A stretch of DNA of 64,000 nt from Cohnella candidum (GTDB lineage Bacteria; Bacillota; Bacilli; Paenibacillales; Paenibacillaceae). Below, one piece after another: positions 17,150 to 25,520 of this stretch. The position numbers were made by a program, and so were the translations under genes. The notes under the pieces were generated by a model, which saw only the letters and a list, made by a program, of their open reading frames with translations, was not told where the DNA came from and did not search any database. Positions within the stretch are counted from its first letter, which is position 1. The number at the start of each line of letters is the position of its first letter. Location: contig NZ_CP033433.1 of the NCBI RefSeq assembly GCF_003713065.1, positions 4,489,501 to 4,553,500 of the forward strand, in the 5' to 3' direction.

Positions 17150-17650
17150 ATGTTCTTGTTGGAAATCTTGCAGCAGCAATACGATTGGATCAGAGCCGTT
17201 AGAGAAAACTTGTTTGCTTTCATGGAAGAGATTCCTCCTGAAAAATTGCATCAAACGATTCCCGAATTCGGGCGCGGATCCATCATACGGACCCATGCTC
17301 ATGTCGGTGATTCTTATCGATTCTGGTTGGGATCTTTTGCGTTTAGGAAGATAAATGAACATAAGGATATTTTCGTAGATGAGCACGCTGATGTGAGATT
17401 CGTACGTGACAGATTTGCGGAAGTCGATGAAATGGTGCTCCGTTTCTTAAACGAATATCGCGATCGCTGGTCCGAACCTATCGTGCAAGATGAGAGTTGG
17501 CAGGGTTACCCGAAGGCGCCTACTCCTATGCTGTTGTTTACTCATACCATGACACATGAATTTCATCACAAAGGTCAAATCGTATCGATGGCCAGACATC
17601 TGGGCTGTCCGCCTCCTGCCGATGATCGTTTGGGAGGGCTTTTCACTTAG
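17150..17650 (+). CDS. DinB-family four-helix protein
   Basis: A 166-residue DinB-like protein. The histidines in TIPEFGRGSIIRTHAHVGDSY and in LLFTHTMTHEFHHKGQ (HxxxHxxxHHKGQ-type metal helix) form the expected metal triad. It starts directly at the end of the ECF sigma gene and completes a VOC-sigma-DinB cassette. DinB proteins are often thiol-linked stress enzymes; substrate unknown. A second DinB gene lies at 1786, with only distant resemblance. Confidence 0.9.
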   Translation: MFLLEILQQQYDWIRAVRENLFAFMEEIPPEKLHQTIPEFGRGSIIRTHAHVGDSYRFWLGSFAFRKINEHKDIFVDEHADVRFVRDRFAEVDEMVLRFLNEYRDRWSEPIVQDESWQGYPKAPTPMLLFTHTMTHEFHHKGQIVSMARHLGCPPPADDRLGGLFT

Positions 17651-17674
17651 CATCACCGAATGTTGACCAAGGCG

Positions 17675-17995
17675 ATCAAAGTGTCTATAATCTTGTCAAA
17701 GCATACCAATCAGGCATTGACCAAAGACATGGTCTCGTTTACGGACGGTACAGAGAGAGGGAGGATTGCTGAGACTCCCTACGGCAACCGAAGCGAGATT
17801 ACCCCTTTGCAGCCGTGACGCTGAACCCGGATGGCGAACATGACCTCCGGCAGTAAACGCCGCCGTCCGATCCCCGTTACCGGATTCCGAATAAGGGCTT
17901 GCCGTATGCGCTGAATTGCGCCTAACGGTAAGCTGAATCAGGGTGGAACCACGAGCCGAACGCACTCGTCCCTTTGGGATAGAGGCGTTTTTTTG
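17675..17995 (+). promoter_or_regulatory. T-box riboswitch (threonyl) upstream of the ThrRS gene
   Basis: A leader of about 320 nt with the T-box landmarks in order: stem I with distal arms GGGAG / CTCCC, a lower helix CAAAG / CTTTG and TCTCG / CGAGA, an internal loop holding ACC (17801-17803) as the candidate Thr specifier codon, the T-box core AGGGTGGAACCACG at 17940, and a terminator hairpin (CGCACTCGTCCC / GGGATAGAGGCG) followed by T7 at 17988. Uncharged tRNA-Thr is expected to stabilise the antiterminator and switch on the ThrRS gene 32 nt downstream. The T-box identity is firm; the exact specifier register is inferred. Confidence 0.93.
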
Positions 17996-18026
17996 CGTTC
18001 GAATTTTACCCTGGGAGGAAGCAAAA

Positions 18027-19763
18027 ATGGACAATCAAGCAACATCGGAAGAACTCGGTCGGTTAAGGCACAGCGCGGCGCACGTGATGGCGCAGGCCAT
18101 CGCGCGTATCTACGGGCGAAAAGCGGTAAGGCTCGGTATTGGGCCGGTGATTGAGTCCGGATTTTATTACGACATCGATATTGAGAAGTCGTTGTCGGTT
18201 GAAGATCTGGCCGAGATTGAGGCGGAAATGCGAAAGATCGTGCAGGAGGATTGGCCGATCGTACGGCGTGTCGTCGATCGGGAGGAGGCGGTACGGCTTT
18301 TCGAGGAGTTAGGGGACGGCCTAAAGCTGGAGCTAATCCGTGATTTGCCGGAGTCGGCGGAAATCACGATTTATGAGCAGGGAGAGTTTTTCGATCTTTG
18401 CAGAGGCCCGCATGCCGCGTCGACGGGCAAAATTAAGGCATTCAAGCTGCTCAGCGTGGCTGGCGCCTACTGGCGTGGGGATTCGAAGAACCCAATGCTG
18501 CAACGGATTTATGGAACGGCGTTCCCGAAGGCATCTCAGTTAGCGGAGCATCTGCATCAGCTTGAGGAGGCGAAGAAACGGGATCACCGAAAGCTTGGCA
18601 AAGAGCTCGGGTTGTTCATGTTCTCCGAAGAAGCGCCTGGAATGCCGTTCTATCTTCCGAAGGGGATGACCATCCGGACCGAGCTTGAAAACTTCTCGCG
18701 CGAAATGCAGAACCAGCGGGATTACGACGAGGTACGTACTCCGTTCATGATGAACCGGCGATTGTGGGAACAGTCGGGACATTGGGACCACTACAAAGAT
18801 AACATGTACTTTACGGACGTGGACGAGACGCCGTTCGCGCTGAAGCCGATGAATTGTCCGGGACACATGCTCATTTTCAAGAACAGTCTTCACTCCTATC
18901 GGGAGCTGCCGATTCGCATATCGGAATTCGGCCAGGTGCACCGCCATGAGTTTTCAGGGGCGCTCAACGGAATGATGCGGGTTCGCACGTTCTGCCAGGA
19001 CGATGCGCATATCTTCATCCGCCAGGATCAGATCGAAGATGAGATCAACCGGACGATTGCGCTGATCGATCATATTTATCAGGTGTTCGGCTTTGAATAT
19101 AAAATCGAGCTGTCGACTCGGCCGGAAGATTTCTTAGGTACGGTAGAGATCTGGGACGAAGCGGAGCAAGCTTTGCAAAATGCGTTGGATAAGCGAGGTA
19201 TCCCTTATCGTATTAATGAGGGTGACGGAGCTTTTTACGGCCCCAAAATCGACTTTCATATTCTGGATGCGCTCAAGCGCAGCTGGCAATGCGGCACGAT
19301 TCAACTGGATTATCAGATGCCGGAGAAGTTCGACCTTACGTACATCGGCGAAGACAATCAGAAGCATCGGCCAATCGTCATCCACCGGGCCATTTACGGC
19401 TCCATTGACCGATTCATCGGTATTTTGACGGAGCATTACAGCGGGGCATTCCCCGTTTGGCTCGCCCCTGTTCAGGTGAAGCTGTTGCCCGTCTCGGATC
19501 CGTACATCGATTATGCATTACACGTGAAGCAAGAGCTTGCGGAAGCGGGCATCCGCGTGGAAGTGGATATCCGAAATGAGAAGCTGGGCTATAAAATTCG
19601 CGAGGCCCAGTTGGAGAAGGTCCCCTACATGTTCGTCATCGGCGAGAAGGAAAAAAGTTCGGAAGCGGTGGCAGTTAGACGCAGGGGAGAAGGCGATATC
19701 GGTTCCATGACGGTCTCTGAGGTATCCAAGCAAATCGTAAAAGAAATTCAAGAGAAGAAATAG
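18027..19763 (+). CDS. thrS: Threonyl-tRNA synthetase lacking the N-terminal TGS domain
   Basis: A 578-residue class II synthetase; ordinary bacterial ThrRS is about 640. The ATG chosen has GGGAGGA 7 nt upstream; the frame is open further upstream only through the T-box. The protein begins directly with the editing domain: HSAAH (H15, H19) and CRGPH (C125, H129) are intact, so Ser-tRNA-Thr editing should work. Catalytic motif 2 (RHEFSGALNGMMRVR) and motif 3 (IYGSIDRFIGILTEHY) are present, with zinc ligands C277, H328, H453 at the E. coli spacing. The missing part is the roughly 60-residue TGS domain. This may be a secondary ThrRS; a full-length copy may exist elsewhere. Confidence 0.93.
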   Translation: MDNQATSEELGRLRHSAAHVMAQAIARIYGRKAVRLGIGPVIESGFYYDIDIEKSLSVEDLAEIEAEMRKIVQEDWPIVRRVVDREEAVRLFEELGDGLKLELIRDLPESAEITIYEQGEFFDLCRGPHAASTGKIKAFKLLSVAGAYWRGDSKNPMLQRIYGTAFPKASQLAEHLHQLEEAKKRDHRKLGKELGLFMFSEEAPGMPFYLPKGMTIRTELENFSREMQNQRDYDEVRTPFMMNRRLWEQSGHWDHYKDNMYFTDVDETPFALKPMNCPGHMLIFKNSLHSYRELPIRISEFGQVHRHEFSGALNGMMRVRTFCQDDAHIFIRQDQIEDEINRTIALIDHIYQVFGFEYKIELSTRPEDFLGTVEIWDEAEQALQNALDKRGIPYRINEGDGAFYGPKIDFHILDALKRSWQCGTIQLDYQMPEKFDLTYIGEDNQKHRPIVIHRAIYGSIDRFIGILTEHYSGAFPVWLAPVQVKLLPVSDPYIDYALHVKQELAEAGIRVEVDIRNEKLGYKIREAQLEKVPYMFVIGEKEKSSEAVAVRRRGEGDIGSMTVSEVSKQIVKEIQEKK

Positions 19764-19848
19764 CTTTTCGCGCGGCTGAACCATACACCTTATGCTATAA
19801 TTTTCCTTATTCATGTATTTATGATTATGGCTTAGAAGGGAGTTCTGT

Positions 19849-21276
19849 ATGCCGCGCCCAATACTTCGCAAGAAATGGCTTTCCGTTACACTTGCAGCGG
19901 GTCTTCTGCTTACGGCTTATGCCCCGGTCGGCTTCGCGGCCGAATCAAATCAAACTCAGGCCGAGACGAATTCGAGTGTACCCGGATATGCGGACGTGCC
20001 GGATCATGCTTGGTATGCAAAGGCTGTGAATGGATGGATTGCTCTGGGCATTCTGAAGCCTGAGCAAGGGGATAAATTTCAGCCTGACTTCGTGACGACA
20101 CGCGGCGATTTTGCTTTCTTGCTCGCTTACTCGCTCGGATTGACTCCCTCTTCAAAACCGGCGGCTTTCAAGGACCTTTCGGGCAATGATCTGGCCGGAT
20201 ATATTACCGCTTTGCAGGAGTCCGGGCTCGCGAACGGCTACGCGGACGGCACTTTCCGTCCGAGCGCTCCGGTTACCCGTGCCGAAGCAGCCCGTTGGAT
20301 TGCCGCGGCAAGAAAGCTGCAGACGGAATCCCCAACGAGCCGGCGATTTCGCGATGTTTCTCCTGACAGCTGGTATTCCGGCTCCGTGGAAACGTTGTTG
20401 AAAGCGGGTATCGTATCCGGAAAATCCGACGATCGATTCGCCCCGGCCGACTCCATTAGCCGAGCTGAAACGATCTCCATGCTGGACCGGTCTTTTTTTA
20501 GCCCTCCGCTTATTCAGGACGTTCGCGCCGACGGCGTGATCATGATCGACGGCAGGGCCTACCATGCAGACGAATCGATAAGCGGAATTTTTCAATGGTC
20601 GAATAAGGCCGTATTACAAAATGCGGCGATTCAGTTCACGGCTGACGGTAACAAAATCGTATCCGTAGAATACTTGATGATCGGTTATAAAGGCGCATTG
20701 GCAAGGGAGGATAAACCTCTCGTATTAGACGCCGACGGAAACGCGATTAACGGCATCGTGATGGTAGACGCGGATCATGTCACGCTGGCGAATCTGGAAG
20801 TGAAAGGCGATCTGATTCTTGGCCGGGGATTCCAATCCGATTTTCTGGCCTATCACGTGAGCGTCAAAGGCCAAACCGTTTATTTGGAGGATTTCGGCCG
20901 GTCGAAGGATCAGGTATCCAATCTGGATTTACAGGACAGCGATTTGGGGAAAGTGGTTCTTGGAAACAGCGTGAATGTAAGACAGGTCCATATCGATTCC
21001 GGCAAGTTGTCCAAAACCGGGGACAAACCGGCAAAAGTAATACGCGTATCGGCTGAACCGGAGAAGACCGGCAAGCTAAACCTTCCGACGGCGACTCCTA
21101 AATTACCGCCGCTGGGGATTCCCATCTTACCGACGGGTACTGAAAAGCCGCCAACCGGTCCTCCGGTCCTTGCGCCCGGTCTTCATCTTCAAGTAACCGA
21201 TGGCGCCATCATTGCCACGAACTCGGGGGGAGCCTCGCTTTTCAAGCCGGTCAGTTCGGCTATGTGCCGAACATGA
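19849..21276 (+). CDS. S-layer-homology surface protein, N-terminal part (frame broken at a G tract)
   Basis: A signal peptide (residues 1-30, ending PVGFA) is followed by three SLH domains at about 45-100 (YADVPDHAWYAKAVNGW), 105-160 (SGLANGYADGTFRPSAPVTR) and 165-215 (FRDVSPDSWYSGSVETLLKA), which bind pyruvylated wall polysaccharide. A beta-rich region follows, then VTDGAIIATNSGG. At the G6 run 21225-21230 the frame runs on only to an early stop. Adding one G continues in the frame of the next entry as SLAFQAGQFGYVPNMN, a sensible FecR-like continuation, so both parts are one gene of about 770 residues. Confidence 0.85.
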   Translation: MPRPILRKKWLSVTLAAGLLLTAYAPVGFAAESNQTQAETNSSVPGYADVPDHAWYAKAVNGWIALGILKPEQGDKFQPDFVTTRGDFAFLLAYSLGLTPSSKPAAFKDLSGNDLAGYITALQESGLANGYADGTFRPSAPVTRAEAARWIAAARKLQTESPTSRRFRDVSPDSWYSGSVETLLKAGIVSGKSDDRFAPADSISRAETISMLDRSFFSPPLIQDVRADGVIMIDGRAYHADESISGIFQWSNKAVLQNAAIQFTADGNKIVSVEYLMIGYKGALAREDKPLVLDADGNAINGIVMVDADHVTLANLEVKGDLILGRGFQSDFLAYHVSVKGQTVYLEDFGRSKDQVSNLDLQDSDLGKVVLGNSVNVRQVHIDSGKLSKTGDKPAKVIRVSAEPEKTGKLNLPTATPKLPPLGIPILPTGTEKPPTGPPVLAPGLHLQVTDGAIIATNSGGASLFKPVSSAMCRT

Positions 21277-22160
21277 ATCCGCCGCCGATTGTTTTGCCAT
21301 CTAATCCCGGTTTACAATTCGCACCTCCGCCGATTTTCAATGGCAGCGGCATTGGGGGACCTCCCTCGGATCCTTCCAGGGATCAGAAGAGGCCATTGAA
21401 GGTCACGTGCGAGAACGTCAACTGCAATGTGGAAGCACTCGTAAATGCGAAGATAGGTGTCGACGGGGCCGGAACGATAAGCGGCATTATCGTTCACTCC
21501 GGCGCAGATGCCGAATATACCGGTGACAAGCCGATACAAAAACTGGTTCTCGGCGATCCTAACACAACAATAGGCGCGACCTTCACGGGATCGGCGAACA
21601 TCGAAAACGTAACGGTGAACGACACGAACGGGTCCATTACCTTGAAATCGAAGGGAACGATCGGGAATCTCATTTTACCGCCAGGCATGGATCCGAAAAG
21701 TCTGTTCCCGAATCCCGGCGATTTGAACAATGTGGCCGAAATCGGCGGTGTTCGGACGGCGTCGTACTGCTCGCTGAATCCCTCCGACTCAAGCTGCCGA
21801 ACGCCTGCACCACCGGTATCAGTACCCACGCCTTCCGTTACCGACGTGACTTACAGTGTGGGAATTGATCCCGAAACAAGTGCTATTCATGTCAATTTCG
21901 TAGTTACGTTTCAGAATGCGTCGAAGCTATATTACGTTATCGTGAATGATGCTGGAGTTCCCAATGCTGATGCCGTAAAAGACGGTAACGCCGCAGGGAC
22001 GATTGACAGCGGCAGCATTGACGTGACGGACTCGACGAATCAAGAAATCCCGTTAACGTTTGAGAACGGTTATGAATACACCATCTACGTTGTCGCTGAA
22101 AACGGCGGAAGACTGTCCGATGTATATGGGCAAAATTTTGTGCCGATGATATCGTCATAA
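21264..22160 (+). CDS. S-layer-homology surface protein, C-terminal part (frameshifted continuation)
   Basis: This 298-codon frame has only a GTG (21264) without a ribosome binding site, and coding similarity extends upstream of it to the G6 run at 21225 (SLAFQAGQFGYVP). It is therefore the continuation of the preceding SLH gene in another frame. It holds a Pro-rich linker, a beta-solenoid-like repeat segment (GTISGIIVHSGADAEY, ANIENVTVNDTNGSITLK) and a C-terminal fibronectin-like domain (residues about 190-298). Whether the full protein is made depends on whether the missing G is real. Confidence 0.75.
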   Translation: MPNMNPPPIVLPSNPGLQFAPPPIFNGSGIGGPPSDPSRDQKRPLKVTCENVNCNVEALVNAKIGVDGAGTISGIIVHSGADAEYTGDKPIQKLVLGDPNTTIGATFTGSANIENVTVNDTNGSITLKSKGTIGNLILPPGMDPKSLFPNPGDLNNVAEIGGVRTASYCSLNPSDSSCRTPAPPVSVPTPSVTDVTYSVGIDPETSAIHVNFVVTFQNASKLYYVIVNDAGVPNADAVKDGNAAGTIDSGSIDVTDSTNQEIPLTFENGYEYTIYVVAENGGRLSDVYGQNFVPMISS

Positions 22161-22162
22161 CT

Positions 22163-22205
22163 AAGGCCGGGAAGCCACCTCAAGGGTGTGCTTTCCGGCC
22201 TTTTC
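22163..22205 (+). terminator. Terminator after the SLH gene
   Basis: AAGGCCGG / CCGGCCTT arms extended by GAAGC / GCTTT, followed by TTTT. Its presence right after the second reading frame supports the two frames being one transcript. Confidence 0.85.
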
Positions 22206-22207
22206 AT

Positions 22208-22297
22208 TTATTTATTGTTGGTCGAACCTGGTACGGCCGAATCGTGGTTGTTGCCTGGAGGTTGTTTTCCTTGGTTTTTCGATCTTTTGCGAGCCAT
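22208..22297 (-). CDS. 29-residue basic, Asn/Gln-rich peptide
   Basis: An ATG 7 nt after GGAGGA opens a 29-codon frame starting MARKRSKNQGKQPPG and ending GSTNNK. The composition (Lys/Arg N-terminus, then Asn, Gln, Pro, Gly) resembles minor small acid-soluble spore proteins, but I do not recognise a specific family. It lies 12 nt after the 61-residue gene upstream on the same strand, so the two may be co-transcribed. The strong ribosome binding site is the main support. Confidence 0.5.
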   Translation of the reverse strand: MARKRSKNQGKQPPGNNHDSAVPGSTNNK

Positions 22298-22309
22298 GTC
22301 GGTTCCTCC

Positions 22310-22495
22310 TTATGCTTCGTGTTTTACGACAATTTCATCCAGCGAGGTGTGCGCATCTCGGTTAGCTGCGTCCGCAATTTCGCGGTCGGTTTCGCTTCCG
22401 CCCTGCACGGCGTCTGCCGCATCGGCCTGTTGTTGCAGCTGTTCCTCAATTTGCCCGATGCCATTCGCCTCTTGATGATTTCGGCTTGACGGCAT
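22310..22495 (-). CDS. 61-residue hydrophilic protein, Gln/Ala/Asp/Glu-rich
   Basis: The ATG lies 8 nt after GGAGGTGA. The protein starts MPSSRNHQEANGIGQIEEQL and ends SLDEIVVKHEA; it is acidic, helical in pattern and has no membrane segment. Together with the following 29-residue peptide gene it fills the gap between the SLH gene and the aminopeptidase. It could be spore-associated by its composition and by the spore-forming context; no family is recognised. Confidence 0.6.
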   Translation of the reverse strand: MPSSRNHQEANGIGQIEEQLQQQADAADAVQGGSETDREIADAANRDAHTSLDEIVVKHEA

Positions 22496-22569
22496 TGCTG
22501 ATTCACCTCCAATGTCCTGTCGGAAGTTCCCGACATTAATGTGCGACATTGGGGAAGGAATTAGTCGTA

Positions 22570-23835
22570 TCACACGACCCAATTGCCATTGCGGAACAAT
22601 GGCACGATCTCTCCTGCAGCGGTGACTCCGTCGATCTGGAGCTCCGAGGATCCCATCATGAAATCGACATGTACGGCGCTGACGTTCACTCCCCGGCTGA
22701 GCACCTCATCGGACGGCAACCCTGCCCCGCCTTCTATCGCGGTTGGAAATCCGCCTCCGAAGGCCAAATGGCAAGAAGCGTTCTCGTCGAAGAGCGTGTT
22801 GTAAAACACGGTGTTCAGCTCCGCGATGGGAGAACGCTGGGGTACGAGCGCGATTTCCCCCAAATAACGCGCGCCTTCATCGTGATCGAGCCCGAGGACG
22901 GAGGCGAGTTCGTCGGCGGGTAAATCCGCGGTCGCTTCCACGATTTTGCCTTGCTCGAAGCGAAACGCCAAATCGCGGATCAGACGTCCGCCATAGCTGA
23001 GCGGCAACGTCGAACGAACGGTTCCGCTTGTTCGGCTGCGATCCGGCGAGGTGAAAATTTCTTCGGTCGGCACGTTCGGCGAGTAAGGGATTCCTTTGCC
23101 GTTCGTCGTCGTCGCCCCACTGATCCAGAGGTGCTTGTCAGGAAGCCCGACCGTAAGCCGAGTTCCCGGCGCCTCGTACCGCAGCTCCTTGAATTGCCTA
23201 TCATTCATGTATTGCTGCCTCTTCCGCAGATGTCCGAGGTGCTGCTCCCAGGCGGCAATCGGATCCTCTTGATCCGCCCGCACGGCCTTCAGCAACAGTC
23301 CCCACAATTTCTCTTTCGCTTCGGTGACGGATACTTCCGGGAACACGCGGCTTGCCCATTCGGTCGTCACGACCGATGCGACCGTCCAGCTCACTTCCAT
23401 CGTTCCGTGGTACAGCCTGCGAAACGGCGCCAATGCAGCCAGTTCCGCTTTGCGGTAAGCATCCAGCCGCTCTGCTGCGATTCCGTTATATAGAGACGGG
23501 TCGGGCGCATAGGTCATGATAAACGCGGCGTCTTTCTTCGCGGCTTGGAGAAAACGGTCCGCTTTCCACTCATCGTACTCCGCAAGCCGCTCCACGGAGC
23601 CGCGTTCTTTGTGCAGTCGGGCGATCACGGGATCAAACCAATGCACTTCCACTTCGCTTGCGCCGTGGTCGTAAGCTCTTTGGGTCAATCGATGGATGAA
23701 CGGCCGGGACTCGATCGGCGTCCGGAACATTTCGGGACCGGCGCCAATGACGATAGGCTGGCCGGGCTGCAGGTTGAGTCCGACCTTCAGGATCACGTCG
23801 CAATAGCTGTCCAACCACTTTTCCGGAATCGCCAC
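22570..23835 (-). CDS. M29-family aminopeptidase
   Basis: A 421-residue cytoplasmic metallo-aminopeptidase of the AmpS/PepS/aminopeptidase T family (about 410 is usual). Family segments are VGLNLQPGQPIVIGAGPE at the N-terminus, SPNVPTEEIFTSPD (first Glu metal ligand), YLGEIALVP, FYNTLFDENASCHLAFG (Glu and His ligands) and VHVDFMMGS near the C-terminus (His and Asp ligands). It removes N-terminal residues from peptides using two metal ions (Co or Zn). Starts at GTG with AGGAGAG upstream. Confidence 0.93.
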   Translation of the reverse strand: MAIPEKWLDSYCDVILKVGLNLQPGQPIVIGAGPEMFRTPIESRPFIHRLTQRAYDHGASEVEVHWFDPVIARLHKERGSVERLAEYDEWKADRFLQAAKKDAAFIMTYAPDPSLYNGIAAERLDAYRKAELAALAPFRRLYHGTMEVSWTVASVVTTEWASRVFPEVSVTEAKEKLWGLLLKAVRADQEDPIAAWEQHLGHLRKRQQYMNDRQFKELRYEAPGTRLTVGLPDKHLWISGATTTNGKGIPYSPNVPTEEIFTSPDRSRTSGTVRSTLPLSYGGRLIRDLAFRFEQGKIVEATADLPADELASVLGLDHDEGARYLGEIALVPQRSPIAELNTVFYNTLFDENASCHLAFGGGFPTAIEGGAGLPSDEVLSRGVNVSAVHVDFMMGSSELQIDGVTAAGEIVPLFRNGNWVV

Positions 23836-23948
23836 TGGGAATCTCTCCTCATTTTGCTGGTCTATTAAGGCAATTATAGCAAAGACGGGTTTCGCGCTAA
23901 TTTCTTTTTTACATACGGTTGCTAAAATGGAAACAGAGGTGATGTGAA

Positions 23949-24767
23949 GTGAATTTGATGCGCTTGAAAGGAAATCTGGAGCAACGCAACCTGGATAACC
24001 GGTTGAGCTACGAGCCGGACATTATTGAGTTCTTTCTGAGCGACCGGGATCTGCTGGATCCGGAACGCATTCGGGACCGCATCCGTCAGCTTCATGACCG
24101 CGGGGTCAAAGCGTATTTGCACCATCCGCCCAAACACCAAGGAGAGTACTTGGACATCCTGAGCGATAACCCGGAGGTCCGGCGTTTTTACAACGAATCC
24201 TGCGAACTGCTCGCACGCATATGCATCGAGGAAAAGGCCAAATGCGTCGTCCACGCCCACTACGTCGGCACCCACAGCTGCAGAGACGTCACGCTGGAAC
24301 GCACGCTGATCCTGCGTGAAGAAATTCGGCGAATCATGGCTTACTCCCGGGATGTGTTCGTGTGGGAGGATTCCATCGAAGGGCTGTTTTCCTATGGCGG
24401 GAACCCTTATCTGATCGACCATTTGATCGTGCCTTTGAAGCTGCCGTTAACCGTCGACGTGAGCCATACGTTCATTTCTTTCCGAGGTGATAATGAGCGG
24501 CTGCGCGACGTTCTCGAAAGGACGAAACCTTATGCTCAGTATTACCATCTCGTGGACAGCATGGGTTTGGAGCACGATTCGCTGCAGCTCGGGTTGGGGC
24601 GCATCGATTGGCGGATGGTAAAACCGCTCGTGTGGGGGAAGGATTTTATTTTCGAGATTACGCTCAGCGGAGACCATTCCGACTGCACGCCGATGGTGGA
24701 AAGCGCGCATTATTTCGCGAACGTGGAGGCGGAAGAAAACGGAAAAAGTCGGCAGCTGCTCACATGA
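23949..24767 (+). CDS. Xylose-isomerase-like TIM-barrel protein (sugar phosphate isomerase/epimerase family)
   Basis: A 272-residue protein with the AP-endonuclease-2-like TIM-barrel pattern: DIIEFFLSD, KAYLHHPP, CVVHAHYVG, VFVWEDSIEG, LPLTVDVSHTFIS, YYHLVDSMG and FIFEITLSG mark successive strands, with the acidic and His residues at the strand ends (E, D, H, E) placed as the metal site of this superfamily. Substrate not predictable; it could be a sugar isomerase or an endonuclease IV relative. GTG start after GAGGTGATG. Its 3' end contains the left arm of a terminator shared with the convergent gene. Confidence 0.75.
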   Translation: MNLMRLKGNLEQRNLDNRLSYEPDIIEFFLSDRDLLDPERIRDRIRQLHDRGVKAYLHHPPKHQGEYLDILSDNPEVRRFYNESCELLARICIEEKAKCVVHAHYVGTHSCRDVTLERTLILREEIRRIMAYSRDVFVWEDSIEGLFSYGGNPYLIDHLIVPLKLPLTVDVSHTFISFRGDNERLRDVLERTKPYAQYYHLVDSMGLEHDSLQLGLGRIDWRMVKPLVWGKDFIFEITLSGDHSDCTPMVESAHYFANVEAEENGKSRQLLT

Positions 24768-24784
24768 CGAGTCTGCCGACTTTT
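24743..24784. terminator. Bidirectional terminator between convergent genes
   Basis: Stem AAAGTCGGCAG / CTGCCGACTTT with A5 on the left and T4 on the right. The left arm is inside the last codons of the TIM-barrel gene. Confidence 0.82.
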
Positions 24785-24789
24785 ACTCC

Positions 24790-25392
24790 TTATCCGAAAA
24801 TAAAGCGCTCGATCCGATCCGCGTTGTCAGTGAAGGGTAGCTCCGTGTTGTCCACGTAAAGAATGTTTCCTTCGGGTATTTCCCACGCCGGACGCCGGAG
24901 GGTGAGCGATTGGCGGAACTCGTCCCAATGCTCCAGTTTCCAGCGGTCCAAATCGGAGCTGCGTGCCTGAATACGGTCCCGATAGGCGGTCTCGTCTTTG
25001 AGATGGACGACCACGACTTTCGTTTCGCTCTTCATGCGCGTATCCTCAGGGAGGCGGGACAGTTGCTCCACGATCCAGCCGGGATCGGCGAGCTCCTTCG
25101 TGAACGGTCCGATGACGAACGCATCGTTGCCGATTGAGAGATTCTCGAGCGCGGCGTCCATCGTGATTTTGTAGCCCAAATCGCGGCACAGCTTCTTGTA
25201 TGCGGCGGAATCCCGATCCGTAGGATCGAGACCGGCTTGCGTCATCAGCGCTTCCGCTGCCGGTCGGAGCAAGGTATCCATGTCGAACAAAGCCGCGCCT
25301 CGCTTGGCGGCGACTGCTTTCGCCAGCGTCGTCTTACCGGCGCCCGCACCTCCGACGAAAAAGACGAGCCTGCCATCGTTCCCCAACTCCAC
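24790..25392 (-). CDS. P-loop ATP/GTP-binding protein (AAA/kinase-like)
   Basis: About 200 residues with Walker A GGAGAGKTTLAKAVA right at the N-terminus, a DMDTLLRP segment typical of small-molecule or nucleotide kinases, and KVVVVHLKDETAYRDRIQAR, which resembles the lid of such kinases. It probably phosphorylates an unknown substrate. I chose the GTG with GGAG 10 nt upstream; an ATG 54 nt further upstream has no ribosome binding site. It is convergent with the TIM-barrel gene and divergent from rarD. Confidence 0.68.
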   Translation of the reverse strand: MELGNDGRLVFFVGGAGAGKTTLAKAVAAKRGAALFDMDTLLRPAAEALMTQAGLDPTDRDSAAYKKLCRDLGYKITMDAALENLSIGNDAFVIGPFTKELADPGWIVEQLSRLPEDTRMKSETKVVVVHLKDETAYRDRIQARSSDLDRWKLEHWDEFRQSLTLRRPAWEIPEGNILYVDNTELPFTDNADRIERFIFG

Positions 25393-25520
25393 CCGAGATT
25401 TTCTCCATCTTATAACGAGGGAATCCACGGCGCAATCATTGCTCATTCGGACGAAACCATTACAATAGTATTATTCATTCAAATCTATTTGATCCGCGGG
25501 TCATCGAGAGGAATTCAGCT

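Noticed and set aside
17943-18026. Upstream extension of the ThrRS frame
   Set aside because: These codons lie within the T-box antiterminator/terminator; the internal ATG with GGGAGGA is the start.
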